DNA of 64,000 nucleotides from Nocardioides sp. URHA0032 (GCF_000620645.1 NZ_KK211159.1:248001-312000); one strand, 5' to 3'. Positions 35,391 to 44,921 are shown, counted from the stretch's first letter. Notes: generated by a model not told the origin, from the letters alone. Numbers and translations: made by a program.

Positions 35391-36914
35391 GTGAGCCACA
35401 TGAAGGAGCTGGTGGAGGAGCTTCGCGACCGGATGGCGGCCGCGCGGCAGGGCGGGAGCGAGGCGGCCCGGGCCAAGCACACCGACCGGGGCAAGCTGCT
35501 GGTGCGCGACCGGGTGGACCGGCTGCTCGACCCCGGCAGCCCGTTCCTGGAGCTGAGCCCGCTGGCGGCGTACGACATGTACGGCGGAGGCGTGCCCAGC
35601 GCCGGGGTCGTCACCGGCATCGGTCGGGTGGGTGGTCGCGAGGTCGTGGTGGTCGCGAACGACGCGACCGTCAAGGGCGGCACCTACTACCCGATGACGG
35701 TCAAGAAGCACCTGCGCGCGCAGACCGTCGCGGCCGACAACCAGCTGCCGTGCGTCTACCTCGTCGACTCCGGCGGCGCCTTCCTGCCGATGCAGGACGA
35801 GGTGTTCCCCGACCGCGAGCACTTCGGCCGGATCTTCTTCAACCAGGCCAACCTCTCCGCCCGCGGCATCCCGCAGATCGCCAGCGTGATGGGCTCCTGC
35901 ACCGCCGGCGGCGCGTACGTCCCCGCGATGTCGGACGAGACCGTGATCGTGCGCAACCAGGGCACGATCTTCCTCGGCGGCCCGCCGCTGGTGAAGGCCG
36001 CGACCGGCGAGGTCGTGACCGCCGAGGAGCTCGGCGGCGGCGACGTGCACGCCCGCACCTCCGGCGTCGTCGACCACCTGGCCGAGGACGACGCGCACGC
36101 GCTCGCGATCGTCCGCAGCATCGTCGGGACCCTCGAGCGGCGGCCGGCGGGCGCGCCGTACCAGCTCGCCCCCGTCGAGGAGCCGCACGAGGACCCCACC
36201 ACGCTGTACGACGTGGTCCCGGCCGACACCCGGACGCCGTACGACGTCCGGGAGGTGATCCGCAGGGTCGTCGACGGCAGCCGGTTCCACGAGTTCAAGA
36301 AGCTGTACGGCGAGACCCTGGTCACCGGCTTCGCGCACGTCTGGGGCCACCCGGTCGGCATCGTCGCGAACAACGGCATCCTCTTCAGCGAGTCCGCGCT
36401 CAAGGGCGCGCACTTCATCGAGCTCTGCAACCAGCGCGGCATCCCGCTGGTGTTCCTCCAGAACATCACCGGCTTCATGGTCGGCAAGGAGTACGAGAAC
36501 GGCGGCATCGCCAAGGACGGCGCCAAGCTCGTCACCGCGGTCGCCTGCTCGGTCGTCCCGAAGTTCACGATCGTGATCGGCGGCAGCTTCGGGGCCGGCA
36601 ACTACGGCATGTGCGGGCGCGCGTACGACCCGCGGTTCCTCTGGATGTGGCCGAACGCCCGGATCTCGGTGATGGGCGGCGAGCAGGCCGCGTCCGTCCT
36701 CGCGACGGTCGCGGGCCGGCCCGACGACGAGGAGTTCAAGGCGCCGATCCGGGAGCAGTACGAGACCCAGGGCTCGCCGTACTACTCCACCGCGCGGCTC
36801 TGGGACGACGGCATCATCGACCCGGCCGACACCCGGCGCGTCCTCGGCATGGGCCTCGCGGCCGCCGCCAACGCCCCGACGCCGGCGCCCTCCTACGGCA
36901 TCTTCAGGATGTGA
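35391..36914 (+). CDS. 3-methylcrotonyl-CoA carboxylase beta subunit (carboxyltransferase)
   Basis: 507 residues. Transfers carboxyl from biotin to 3-methylcrotonyl-CoA in leucine degradation. Diagnostic of the MccB/LiuB branch: '[20 protein letters not shown]', '[18 protein letters not shown]' and '[16 protein letters not shown]'. A C-terminal half has '[20 protein letters not shown]', which separates it from propionyl/acetyl-CoA types. GTG 35391 with TAACCT 6 bases upstream. Followed by the biotin-carrying subunit (TGATG overlap) and HMG-CoA lyase, which carries out a later step of the same pathway. Isovaleryl-CoA dehydrogenase and methylglutaconyl-CoA hydratase are missing from the window. 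Confidence 0.92.
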   Translation: MSHMKELVEELRDRMAAARQGGSEAARAKHTDRGKLLVRDRVDRLLDPGSPFLELSPLAAYDMYGGGVPSAGVVTGIGRVGGREVVVVANDATVKGGTYYPMTVKKHLRAQTVAADNQLPCVYLVDSGGAFLPMQDEVFPDREHFGRIFFNQANLSARGIPQIASVMGSCTAGGAYVPAMSDETVIVRNQGTIFLGGPPLVKAATGEVVTAEELGGGDVHARTSGVVDHLAEDDAHALAIVRSIVGTLERRPAGAPYQLAPVEEPHEDPTTLYDVVPADTRTPYDVREVIRRVVDGSRFHEFKKLYGETLVTGFAHVWGHPVGIVANNGILFSESALKGAHFIELCNQRGIPLVFLQNITGFMVGKEYENGGIAKDGAKLVTAVACSVVPKFTIVIGGSFGAGNYGMCGRAYDPRFLWMWPNARISVMGGEQAASVLATVAGRPDDEEFKAPIREQYETQGSPYYSTARLWDDGIIDPADTRRVLGMGLAAAANAPTPAPSYGIFRM

Positions 36915-38773
36915 TGGCGATGCACACGCTCCTCGTCGCCAACCGGGGCGAGATCGCCCTGCGCGTCATGCGGACCGCCGCCCGCCTGGGCATCCGCACC
37001 GTCGCGATCTACACCGACCTCGACACGACGGCGCCGCACGTGCGCGCCGCCGACGAGGCGCGCCACGTGTCGAGCTACCTCGACATCGACGCGGTCGTCG
37101 CGGCCGCGCAGGCAGCCGGTGCCGACGCCGTGCACCCCGGCTACGGGTTCCTCTCCGAGCGCGCGGCGTTCGCCCGCGCCCTGGAGGCGGCCGGCATCAC
37201 CCTCGTGGGCCCGTCCGCCGACGTCATGGACGCGATGGGCCGCAAGGACGCCGCGCGCGAGATCGCCGTCGCTGCGGGGGTCCCCGTGGTGCCGCGTGGT
37301 GAGGACGCCGGGTTCCCGGTCCTCGTGAAGGCCGCCGCGGGCGGCGGCGGCAAGGGCATGCGGGTCGTCCGCGAGGAGTCCGAGCTCGAGGAGGCGAAGG
37401 CGGCGGCGGCCCGCGAGGCGCTGAGCGCCTTCGGCGACGACACCCTGCTCGTGGAGAAGTACGTCGAGCGCGGCCGGCACATCGAGGTCCAGGTGCTGGC
37501 CGACGCGCACGGCAACGTCGTCCACCTCTTCGAGCGGGACTGCTCGACCCAGCGCCGCCACCAGAAGGTGCTGGAGGAGGCGCCCGCGCCGACGATCACC
37601 CCCGAGGTGCGCGCGCTGGTCACCGGCAGCGCGGTCGCGCTCGCGAAGCACGTCGGTTACCGCAACGCCGGCACCGTCGAGTTCCTGCTGGACGACGCCA
37701 CCGGCGAGGCCTACTTCCTCGAGATGAACACCCGCCTCCAGGTCGAGCATCCCGTCACCGAGGCGATCACGGGCACGGACCTGGTGGAGCTCCAGCTACG
37801 GGTGGCCGACGGCGAGCCGCTGCCGATCACCCAGCACGATGTGACCGCCACCGGCCACGCGATCGAGGCCCGGGTGTACGCCGAGGACTCGTTCCACGGC
37901 TTCCTCCCGCAGGCGGGCCGCACGTCGATCGTCCGCTGGCCGGAGGGCGTCCGGGTCGACCACGCCCTGGAGCCCGAGCAGGTCGTGAGCACGTCGTACG
38001 ACCCCATGCTGGGCAAGATCATCGTGCACGGGTCGGACCGTGAAGCAGCGCGCCGGGCGCTGGTCGCGGCGCTCGACCACACGGCGATCCTCGGCCTCAC
38101 GACGAACGTCGGCTTCCTCCGCGCGCTCGCCGCGAGCGACGAGTTCCGCGACGCGACCATCGACACCGCCTGGCTGGACCGCAACACCGTGCCGGCGCCC
38201 GACGACGAGCTGCCCCGCGTGTTCGTCGCATGGGTGAGCGCGATGCTCGCGGCCCTCGAGGACGGCGACCAGCCGTTCCGGTCCGACGGCTGGCGCTCCG
38301 GCGCCGACCCCGCGCCGACGATCGTGGAGCTGGACCGGCCGGTCGTCGTGGACCGGTACGCCGGCCGCGTCGACGACCTGCCCGTCCGCCAGGTGTACGG
38401 CGCGAACCACACGCTCACCCTCGAGGTCGGCGGCGAGCTGCGCACGGCCGTCGTCAACGTGCAGCCGCACGTGGCCGAGGTGGCGTACCGCGGCCAGCGC
38501 TTCGTGTTCGAGCGCCCGGACGTCTTCGGCGACCACGCGGTCGACGTCGGCGGCGGCGTGATCACCGCGCCGATGCCCGGCACCGTGCTCGACGTCCGGG
38601 TCGCCGACGGCGAGCTGGTCGAGGCGGGCCAGGTGCTCGTCGTCCTGGAGGCGATGAAGATGGAGCTGTCGCTGAAGGCGCCGTTCGACGGCACGGTCTC
38701 CGGGCTCAGTGCCACGACCGGTGGCCAGGTCGCGCTGGGCCACACGCTGCTGGAGGTGGAACCGCATGAGTGA
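36914..38773 (+). CDS. 3-methylcrotonyl-CoA carboxylase alpha subunit (biotin carboxylase and carrier)
   Basis: 619 residues with the full set: biotin carboxylase N-domain ('LLVANRGEIALRVMRTA'), ATP-grasp ('VLVKAAAGGGGKGMRVV', 'FLEMNTRLQVEHPVTE'), C-domain ('DPMLGKIIVHG') and a biotinyl domain with 'LEAMKMELSL', the biotinylated Lys near residue 582. ATG 36914 overlaps the beta-subunit stop by one base. ATG 36920 is an alternative that better matches the family N-terminus. Partner specificity is set by the beta subunit. The last 8 bases overlap the HMG-CoA lyase gene. Confidence 0.93.
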   Translation: MAMHTLLVANRGEIALRVMRTAARLGIRTVAIYTDLDTTAPHVRAADEARHVSSYLDIDAVVAAAQAAGADAVHPGYGFLSERAAFARALEAAGITLVGPSADVMDAMGRKDAAREIAVAAGVPVVPRGEDAGFPVLVKAAAGGGGKGMRVVREESELEEAKAAAAREALSAFGDDTLLVEKYVERGRHIEVQVLADAHGNVVHLFERDCSTQRRHQKVLEEAPAPTITPEVRALVTGSAVALAKHVGYRNAGTVEFLLDDATGEAYFLEMNTRLQVEHPVTEAITGTDLVELQLRVADGEPLPITQHDVTATGHAIEARVYAEDSFHGFLPQAGRTSIVRWPEGVRVDHALEPEQVVSTSYDPMLGKIIVHGSDREAARRALVAALDHTAILGLTTNVGFLRALAASDEFRDATIDTAWLDRNTVPAPDDELPRVFVAWVSAMLAALEDGDQPFRSDGWRSGADPAPTIVELDRPVVVDRYAGRVDDLPVRQVYGANHTLTLEVGGELRTAVVNVQPHVAEVAYRGQRFVFERPDVFGDHAVDVGGGVITAPMPGTVLDVRVADGELVEAGQVLVVLEAMKMELSLKAPFDGTVSGLSATTGGQVALGHTLLEVEPHE

Positions 38774-39701
38774 GCTGCCGATGACCGTCCGCGCGGACGG
38801 CCTCCCCGAGCGGGTCACGATCTACGAGGTCGGACCCCGCGACGGCCTGCAGAACGAGAAGACCCTCGTGCCCACGGGCGTGAAGGCGGAGTTCGTGACC
38901 CGGCTGCTCGCGGCCGGGCTGCCGGTCGTCGAGGCGACCAGCTTCGTGCACCCGAAGTGGGTGCCCCAGCTCGCCGACGCGGCCGAGCTGATGGGGCTGC
39001 TCGGCGAGGCCGGTCGCGACTGCCCGGTTCTGGTCCCGAACGAGCGCGGCCTCGACCGCGCCCTCGAGCTGGGCGCGCGGCACATCGCCGTCTTCGGCTC
39101 CGCGACCGAGACGTTCGCGCAGAAGAACCTCAACCGCGGCCTGGACGAGCAGTTCGCGATGTTCGAGCCGACCGTGCGGCGCGCCCGCGACGCCGGGCTC
39201 GACGTCCGCGCCTACGTCTCCATGTGTTTCGGCGACCCGTGGGAGGGCGGCGTACCCGTCGAGCAGGTGGTCGGCGTCGGCAAGCGGCTCATCGACCTCG
39301 GCGCCAGCCAGCTCAGCCTCGGCGACACCATCGGCGTCGGTACGGCGGGCCACGTGACCGCCCTGGTCTCCGCCTTCGAGGCCGCGGGGACGGCCACCGG
39401 CCAGCTCGCGATGCACTTCCACGACACCTACGGCCAGGCGCTCGCGAACACCCTCGCGGCGCTGCAGGCCGGCATCACGACGTTCGACGCGAGCGCCGGC
39501 GGCCTCGGTGGCTGCCCGTACGCGAAGAGCGCCACCGGCAACCTCGCCACCGAGGACCTCGTGTGGATGCTCACCGGGCTCGGCATCGAGCACGGGGTGG
39601 ACCTCGGCGAGGTCGTGGCGACCAGCGTCTGGATGGCCCGCCACCTCGGGCGCCCCAGCCCGTCCGCCGTCGTCAGGGCACTGGCAGAATCCGGGGCATG
39701 A
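38766..39701 (+). CDS. Hydroxymethylglutaryl-CoA lyase
   Basis: 311 residues. Cleaves HMG-CoA to acetyl-CoA and acetoacetate, the last step of leucine degradation. The TIM-barrel signature begins 'IYEVGPRDGLQNEKTLV' with the catalytic Arg/Asp. 'ATSFVHPKWVPQLADA' is followed by metal ligands in 'MHFHDTYGQALANT'. The active-site Cys is in 'GGLGGCPYAKSATGNLATED', the HMG-CoA lyase signature. The start overlaps the carboxylase alpha gene by 8 bases, so the three genes form one translationally coupled unit. Its stop overlaps the first sulfotransferase-like start. Confidence 0.94.
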   Translation: MSELPMTVRADGLPERVTIYEVGPRDGLQNEKTLVPTGVKAEFVTRLLAAGLPVVEATSFVHPKWVPQLADAAELMGLLGEAGRDCPVLVPNERGLDRALELGARHIAVFGSATETFAQKNLNRGLDEQFAMFEPTVRRARDAGLDVRAYVSMCFGDPWEGGVPVEQVVGVGKRLIDLGASQLSLGDTIGVGTAGHVTALVSAFEAAGTATGQLAMHFHDTYGQALANTLAALQAGITTFDASAGGLGGCPYAKSATGNLATEDLVWMLTGLGIEHGVDLGEVVATSVWMARHLGRPSPSAVVRALAESGA

Positions 39702-40795
39702 GCCGGAGGGTCTACCTGCACGTCGGTGCGCCGAAGACGGGGACGACCTACCTCCAGGACCGGCTCGCCCTGAACGCCAGGTCGTTGAGCGCGCACGGCG
39801 TGCACTTCCCGACCACGTCACCGCTGGTCAGCCCCGGGCTCGCGCACTTCCGCGGGGCGCTCGACCTGCTCGGCCAGGACTGGGGCGGCGCCCCCGGCCA
39901 CGCCGACGGCAGCTGGGAGGCGCTGGTACGCCGGGTGCGCCGGCGCTCCGGCACCGTGGTGATCAGCCACGAGATCCTCGCCCCGGCCACGCCCGCCCAG
40001 GTGGCGCGCGCGATGCGCGACCTGGCCGGGAGCGAGATCCACGTCGTCTACACCGCCCGGGACCTCGGTCGACAGGTCCCGGCCGCGTGGCAGGAGAGCG
40101 TCAAGCAGGGCCGGCGGTGGAGCTACAAGCGGTTCCTGGACCGGTTCGAGAAGGGCAGGACCTGGTTCTACCGGGCCTTCGACGTGCCGCGCGTGCTCGG
40201 CACGTGGGGCGCCGGGCTGCCGCCCGAGCACGTGCACGTCGTCACCGTCCCGCCCTCCGGTGCGAGCGACCAGACCGCCGACCCGCTCTGGGGGCGGATG
40301 TGCGGCGTGCTCGGCATCGACCCGGCGTGGGCCCCGCTCGACAGCGACCGGTCGAACCGCTCGCTCGGCATCGCCGAGACCCAGGTGATCCGCCAGCTGA
40401 ACCGCCGGATGGACCGCCAGGCCCGTCGCGAGTCGTCGTACGACGAGCTGATCCGCGACATGCTCGCCCAGGGCGAGCTGGTCCGGCGGCGGTCGGCCGC
40501 GGTGACGCTGCCGCCGGAGCGGCACGCCTGGGCCGAGGAGCAGGCGGAGCGCTGGATCGAGTGGATCGTCGGCAGCGGGGTGGACGTCGTCGGCGACGTC
40601 GAGGAGCTGCGACCCGCCCCCCACGACCCCGCCGAGCGCTGGCGCGATCCCGACAGGGTGCGCGCGAAGCGGCAGCTCGGCACCGCCCTGGACGCGCTCG
40701 CCGCGATGACCCGCGAGGCCGCGCGCCGCCCCGACCCCGAGCGCCAGCTCGGCCAACGGGTGCGCGCCGGCGTCCAGCGGGTCCGAGAGAGATGA
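39698..40795 (+). CDS. Sulfotransferase-like protein 1
   Basis: 365 residues. The N-terminal 'VYLHVGAPKTGTTYLQDRL' (about 5-23) is the 5'-phosphosulfate loop (PKTGTT) of PAPS-dependent sulfotransferases. 'VVYTARDLGRQVPAAWQESV' near 110-130 fits the 3'-phosphate-binding segment (Arg and a later Ser). It shares the layout 'ISHEILA', 'RQ-PA-WQE' and 'LPPE--H-VTVPP' with the protein at 41893, so they are paralogues. The C-terminus is basic and helical. The ATGA overlap with HMG-CoA lyase means it can be read from that operon, though the functions look unrelated. Acceptor unknown. Confidence 0.78.
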   Translation: MSRRVYLHVGAPKTGTTYLQDRLALNARSLSAHGVHFPTTSPLVSPGLAHFRGALDLLGQDWGGAPGHADGSWEALVRRVRRRSGTVVISHEILAPATPAQVARAMRDLAGSEIHVVYTARDLGRQVPAAWQESVKQGRRWSYKRFLDRFEKGRTWFYRAFDVPRVLGTWGAGLPPEHVHVVTVPPSGASDQTADPLWGRMCGVLGIDPAWAPLDSDRSNRSLGIAETQVIRQLNRRMDRQARRESSYDELIRDMLAQGELVRRRSAAVTLPPERHAWAEEQAERWIEWIVGSGVDVVGDVEELRPAPHDPAERWRDPDRVRAKRQLGTALDALAAMTREAARRPDPERQLGQRVRAGVQRVRER

Positions 40796-41886
40796 GCGAG
40801 GACACTCCCGGCGTACGCCGCGCGTGGGGCTGGACCGCCCACCTCCTGGAGGGCGGCACGACGCCGTGGCACGACTGGATCGAGGAGGGCGCGCCGCGGG
40901 GCCGGTACCTCCCCGGCGCGCAGCAGCTCGAGCTGCTGCGGCGGCTCAACGCGACGGGCCGCCCCGGTGTCGGGCTCGCCGGCCGGGTGCTCGACGCGAG
41001 CGCGCCCGGACGCGGCCGCCCCGACCTCGAGCTCGAGGGCGCCGTGGAACGGCTGGCGTTCGGACCGCCGCCCGTCGATCCCGCACGCCTGCCCGACGAC
41101 GAGCTGATCCGGGTCGCGGCCAACGTGCTCGCCGAGGATGTGGTCGCGGCCGGGCTGCCGGACCAGCGCCACCAGGCCCGGCCCCGGCTCTGGCGCACGA
41201 AGTACCGCCTCGTGGGCGACCCGGTGCTCGCCGACCCGATGCGAGCCGCCCTGGTCGCCCAGGGTCGGCCACCGGGCGGGCGCGGCTCGACGGTGCTGGT
41301 GCTGGGCACCGACGCCGGCACCATGCTCACCCACGCCTGGACCGCGGGCAGCCTTGCCGACGGAGCGCCGGCCTGGCGGGACTGGCTGGCCGGACGCGCC
41401 CGCGGCCGCGCGCTGCCCCGCCGCGTGGACCTGCTCCGCACCGCCCGCGCCTGGGCCGAGCGCGTCGGCCCCGAGCGGGTGCGCGTGGTGCTGGACGCCG
41501 CCGAGGTGCCCCGGCTCGTCGGGGTGCGCCGACCGCTGCCGGGCCCCCACCCGCTGTCCGCCGACGCCACCGACCTGGCTCGCCGGGTCGGCCAGGTGCT
41601 CGGGCTGCTCGCGTCCCCGGGCCGCAAGCGGGCGCTCGTGCACCAGGCCCTGCTGCCGAGGCTGGTGGCCGTGGGGGGGCCGCCGCTCGTCGTACCCCCG
41701 GAGCACGCGGACTGGCTGCACGCGCGGGCGGTGCGGGTCCGCGACGGCCTGCTCCGTGCTGGCTACGCTGTCCACGGTGACCCCGACCGTCTGCTGCCGG
41801 TCGAACGGGCCGGAGTTCCCGAGCCGTCGGATGCCGGGGTCCTCGCGCTGGCGATGCGCCTGCTGCTGGAGCCCGGAGAGAAGTAG
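40792..41886 (+). CDS. Unknown protein between two sulfotransferases
   Basis: 364 residues, very rich in Ala, Arg, Pro and Leu. Starts 'RRAWGWTAHLLEGGTTPWHDW', with further conserved-looking blocks 'YLPGAQQLELLRRLN', 'RLWRTKYRLVGDPVLADPMR', 'GSTVLVLGTDAGTMLTHAW' and 'ALVHQALLPRLVAVGGPPL'. No P-loop, signal peptide or membrane segment. I do not recognise a family. ATGA overlap with sulfotransferase 1 and a 6-base gap to sulfotransferase 2 imply that the three are made together. A role in the same modification, perhaps as acceptor-recognition or assembly factor, is a guess. Confidence 0.7.
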   Translation: MSEDTPGVRRAWGWTAHLLEGGTTPWHDWIEEGAPRGRYLPGAQQLELLRRLNATGRPGVGLAGRVLDASAPGRGRPDLELEGAVERLAFGPPPVDPARLPDDELIRVAANVLAEDVVAAGLPDQRHQARPRLWRTKYRLVGDPVLADPMRAALVAQGRPPGGRGSTVLVLGTDAGTMLTHAWTAGSLADGAPAWRDWLAGRARGRALPRRVDLLRTARAWAERVGPERVRVVLDAAEVPRLVGVRRPLPGPHPLSADATDLARRVGQVLGLLASPGRKRALVHQALLPRLVAVGGPPLVVPPEHADWLHARAVRVRDGLLRAGYAVHGDPDRLLPVERAGVPEPSDAGVLALAMRLLLEPGEK

Positions 41887-41892
41887 AGCCTG

Positions 41893-43107
41893 GTGAGCAA
41901 ACGAGTCCTGCTGCACGTCGGCACCCCGAAGACCGGTACGTCGTACCTCCAGGACGTGCTGTTCCGGAACCGGCGCACCCTCGCCGGCCACGACATCCTC
42001 TATCCGGCGGACCGCTTCGACGCCCACTTCCTCGCCGCGCTGGACCTGATGCGGCTGCCGTGGGGAGGGCTGGAGTCCGAGGCGGTGGGGGCCTGGGACG
42101 CGCTCGCCGAGCAGGTGCGCCACCACCGCGGCACCTCGATCATCAGCCACGAGATCCTCGCGACCGCCTCGCGCGCGCAGGCCGGCCGCGCGCTGGAGTC
42201 GCTCGGCCACGGCGCCGGCGCGGAGGTGCACCTAATGCTGTCGGTGCGCGACCTGGTCCGCCAGATCCCCGCGGAGTGGCAGGAGAACGTCAAGCACCGG
42301 GCGTCGCTGACGTACGGCGCCTTCCTCGACCAGATCCGTGACCCCCAGCGGCAGAGCCGGATCGCCACCTGGTTCTGGGGCGTCCAGGAGCTGCCGGACA
42401 TCCTCAACCGGTGGGGGCACGACCTGCCGCCCGAGCGCATCCACCTGGTCACGGTGCCGCCGGCGGGCGGGCCGCAGCGGCTGCTGTGGAAGCGCTTCAG
42501 CCTCGCATTCGGGCTCGACGGGATCGACCTGGAGCTCGAGGGCGAGCGGTCCAACCCGTCGCTGGGCGCACCCGAGACCGCGCTGGTCCGGCGGATCAAC
42601 CGCGCCGCCAACCGCGAGCTGAACCCGGCGGACTACCGCCCGCTCGTCCGGGAGCTCCTCGCGCACCAGACCCTCTCGCGGCGTACCCGCTCGCCGCGGC
42701 TGGCGCTCCCGCCGGACGCGCACCCCTGGGTCGGTGAGATCACCCGGTCGTGGATCTCCGAGATCGAGCGGCGGGGGTACGACGTGGTCGGCGACCTGCA
42801 CGACCTCGACGGCGCGCCCCCGGTGGTGCGGTACGCCGACCCGGACCACCCGTCGGAGAAGCAGGTGGCCGCCGCGGCCCTCGACGCGGTCAAGGCGCTG
42901 CTGCTGGAGGGTGCCCGGCTGCGGCAGTCCGAGGAGCGGCTGCGCCGCGAGCTCGAGGAGACCCAGCGGGCGCTCGAGCGCTCCTACCTGCGCCCAACGT
43001 ACCGCTGGCGCGAGAAGCTGGTCCGCCGACTGCAGACCGGGGCGACCGGCCGCGGCCTGCTCAAGGCCTACCGGCGGTTGCGCGGCCGCAGCTCGCGCGC
43101 CGCGTAG
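41893..43107 (+). CDS. Sulfotransferase-like protein 2
   Basis: 404 residues, paralogue of the protein at 39698. 'VLLHVGTPKTGTSYLQDVLF' (about 5-24) gives the PAPS loop. 'LMLSVRDLVRQIPAEWQENV' and 'LPPERIHLVTVPPAGGPQRL' match its partner in order. The C-terminal 80 residues form a coiled coil ('LRQSEERLRRELEETQRALE') followed by a very basic end ('RWREKLVRRLQT', 'KAYRRLRGRSSRAA'). GTG 41893 has GGAGAGAAG upstream. Its end overlaps the convergent EcsC gene by 40 bases. Acceptor unknown; actinomycete homologues are thought to act on glycolipids or wall glycans. Confidence 0.78.
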   Translation: MSKRVLLHVGTPKTGTSYLQDVLFRNRRTLAGHDILYPADRFDAHFLAALDLMRLPWGGLESEAVGAWDALAEQVRHHRGTSIISHEILATASRAQAGRALESLGHGAGAEVHLMLSVRDLVRQIPAEWQENVKHRASLTYGAFLDQIRDPQRQSRIATWFWGVQELPDILNRWGHDLPPERIHLVTVPPAGGPQRLLWKRFSLAFGLDGIDLELEGERSNPSLGAPETALVRRINRAANRELNPADYRPLVRELLAHQTLSRRTRSPRLALPPDAHPWVGEITRSWISEIERRGYDVVGDLHDLDGAPPVVRYADPDHPSEKQVAAAALDAVKALLLEGARLRQSEERLRRELEETQRALERSYLRPTYRWREKLVRRLQTGATGRGLLKAYRRLRGRSSRAA

Positions 43108-43733
43108 ATCCCGACCCGCCAGGTCGCCCAGCCGTCGGCACCCATGCCGAAGGCGCCGCCGACGATCGGGGTACGCCGGGCGATGCTGATCGCCAGCCGC
43201 TTCCCGCCGACCCGCTGGATGAGGTCGGTGGCCACCTCGGCCGTGAGCACCCGGGACAGGTCGGGGTCGTGGACCGGTGCCGTCGCGATCGCCATCGGCG
43301 GGCCGGGGAGCTGGCGCTCCTTGAGCTTGCGGTCCACGGCCTCGCGGCCGAGCATGCAGGTGAGGATGGCGTTCTCCACCCGCGGGTCGCCGAGGTCGTA
43401 GCCGCGCAGGTGCGCGATGCACGCCACCATCCGGGCCTGCACCAGTGCGAGGCCGGCGAGGTTCGCCGGGATCGTGACCGTCGCGGTGAGCACGCCGCCG
43501 AGCCCGGTGAGCAGCCCCTGGGCGCCGGCGTACCGGACATGGGTCTCGACCACCTCGTGCACGGAGCCGAGCCTGTCCGCACTCTCGGCCGCGGGCTTCA
43601 GCGGGCCCAGGCCGTCGATCGCGCGGTGCAGCGCCTCGCTGACGAACGAGTGCGTCAGGTCCGGGGCCAGGTGCGGGACCCGCGGCGCGACGCGCTGGGT
43701 CACCAACCGTCCGGCACTCGTCACCACGCCCAT
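43068..43733 (-). CDS. EcsC-family protein
   Basis: 221 residues. The EcsC domain spans most of the protein: 'THVRYAGAQGLLTGLGGVL', 'ANLAGLALVQARMVACIAHLRGYDLGDPRV' and 'VGGKRLAISIARRTPIVGGAFGMGADGWATWRVG'. Two hydrophobic stretches (about 75-100 and 175-195) suggest membrane association. EcsC was named from a Bacillus ABC-transporter locus, but its role is unknown. ATG 43733 has TACGAT 7 bases upstream, a leaderless promoter facing that of aat. The end overlaps sulfotransferase 2 by 40 bases. Confidence 0.85.
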   Translation of the reverse strand: MGVVTSAGRLVTQRVAPRVPHLAPDLTHSFVSEALHRAIDGLGPLKPAAESADRLGSVHEVVETHVRYAGAQGLLTGLGGVLTATVTIPANLAGLALVQARMVACIAHLRGYDLGDPRVENAILTCMLGREAVDRKLKERQLPGPPMAIATAPVHDPDLSRVLTAEVATDLIQRVGGKRLAISIARRTPIVGGAFGMGADGWATWRVGIYAARELRPRNRR

Positions 43734-43770
43734 GCCGTCGATCGTACGGTGGCCGCCTTAAGGTCGAGCC
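43734..43770. promoter_or_regulatory. Compact divergent promoters, ecsC-like and aat
   Basis: 37 bases between divergent starts. Minus-strand TACGAT (43746-43741) is 7 bases before the EcsC ATG; plus-strand TAAGGT (43759-43764) is 6 bases before the aat ATG. Both predict leaderless mRNAs. Confidence 0.6.
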
Positions 43771-44478
43771 ATGCCCGCCGAACCGTCGCCGACGCGCTGG
43801 GCGTTCGGCGATCCGTCGGGCTACGACCCGCTCGACGACCTGGTCGCGGTCGGCGCCGACCTGGAGCCGGGGACGCTGCTGGCGGCCTACCGGCGCGGTC
43901 TCTTCCCGATGCCGTCGGGCGAGGCGGGCGACCCGATGTTCTGGTTCTCCCCCGTCCGCCGCGGCGTGATCCCCCTGGACGGGCTGCGGGTGTCGCGTTC
44001 GTTGCGCCGGTCGGCGCGGGACTTCGAGGTCCGCGTCGACACGGCGTTCGCCGACGTCGTCGCCGGGTGCGCCGACCCGTCCCGTCCCTCGGGCTGGATC
44101 GACGGCGAGATCGCCGCGGCGTACCTGCGCCTGCACCGGCTGGGATGGGCGCACTCGGTGGAGGCCTGGCGGGAGGGCCGGCTGGTGGGCGGGCTGTACG
44201 GCGTGGCGATCGGCGGCCTGTTCGCGGGCGAGTCGATGTTCCACGTGGAGCGCGACGCGTCGAAGGTCGCGCTGCTCGCCCTGGTCGAGGTGCTCTCCGA
44301 CGCGCACGCCGCCCAGCGGGTCCTCGACGTGCAGTGGCTGACCCCGCACCTGGCCTCGCTCGGCGCTGTCGAGGTGTCGCGGGCGGCGTACCTGCGCCTC
44401 CTGCCGGCAGCGCTCGCGGTCCCCGCGCCGGACTTCGGTCGCGCGAACCGCCCCCCAGGGGGCAGGGTGGGTCCATGA
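43771..44478 (+). CDS. aat: Leucyl/phenylalanyl-tRNA--protein transferase
   Basis: 235 residues. Adds Leu or Phe from tRNA to N-terminal Arg or Lys of proteins, marking them for ClpS/ClpAP degradation (N-degron pathway). The family core is clear: 'LLAAYRRGLFPMP', 'MFWFSPVRRGVIPLDGL', 'EAWREGRLVGGLYGVAIGGLFAGESMF' (split by normal spacing) and 'DVQWLTPHLASLGAVEVSRA'. Normal length. Cytoplasmic. Leaderless ATG. Its stop overlaps the start of a lipoprotein gene (CCATGA), which is an unexpected partner. Confidence 0.94.
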   Translation: MPAEPSPTRWAFGDPSGYDPLDDLVAVGADLEPGTLLAAYRRGLFPMPSGEAGDPMFWFSPVRRGVIPLDGLRVSRSLRRSARDFEVRVDTAFADVVAGCADPSRPSGWIDGEIAAAYLRLHRLGWAHSVEAWREGRLVGGLYGVAIGGLFAGESMFHVERDASKVALLALVEVLSDAHAAQRVLDVQWLTPHLASLGAVEVSRAAYLRLLPAALAVPAPDFGRANRPPGGRVGP

Positions 44479-44921
44479 GGACAGCACTCGCGCTCGCCGG
44501 ATTCGTGCTCGTCATGGGCAGCCTCGTCGGCTGCAACAGCGACGACAGCAGTGGCGGGGACACCGGCAGCAGCGGCAGCAGCGGCAGCATGCCGACCACC
44601 GCGTCGAAGGAGGACTTCTGCGCGAACTTCCGGTCGCTCGCGGAGGACCTCGGACGGCTGGACCCGAAGGCGGACCCGTCCTCCGCGGTGAGGACGCTGA
44701 AGGACGCGGTGGCGGAGATGCGGTCCACCGGCACCCCCGAGGACATCCCGGACGACGCACGGCACGGGCTCGAGGTCACCCTCGACGCGCTCGGCGGCCT
44801 GCCCGACGACGCGAGCGCCGAGGACATCAGCGGCCTCGCGGACACCCTCAGCGACGCCGAGCAGAAGGACGCCGACGCGTTCGACTCCTACCTCGAGGAC
44901 GAGTGCGGGTCGCTCGGATGA
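44475..44921 (+). CDS. Small lipoprotein A (tandem paralogue)
   Basis: 148 residues. The signal peptide ends in 'GSLVGC' with lipobox Cys20, followed by a Ser/Gly/Asp linker. The mature domain shares a pattern with the next protein: 'DFCANFRSLAEDLG', 'AVRTLKDAVAEMRSTGTPED', 'IPDDARHGLEVTLDAL' and 'LSDAEQKDADAFDSYLEDEC'. Two conserved Cys (in DFC and DEC) may form a disulfide. All-helical and acidic. Membrane-anchored, outside the cytoplasm. Function unknown. Coupled to aat and to its paralogue by ATGA overlaps. Confidence 0.85.
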   Translation: MRTALALAGFVLVMGSLVGCNSDDSSGGDTGSSGSSGSMPTTASKEDFCANFRSLAEDLGRLDPKADPSSAVRTLKDAVAEMRSTGTPEDIPDDARHGLEVTLDALGGLPDDASAEDISGLADTLSDAEQKDADAFDSYLEDECGSLG

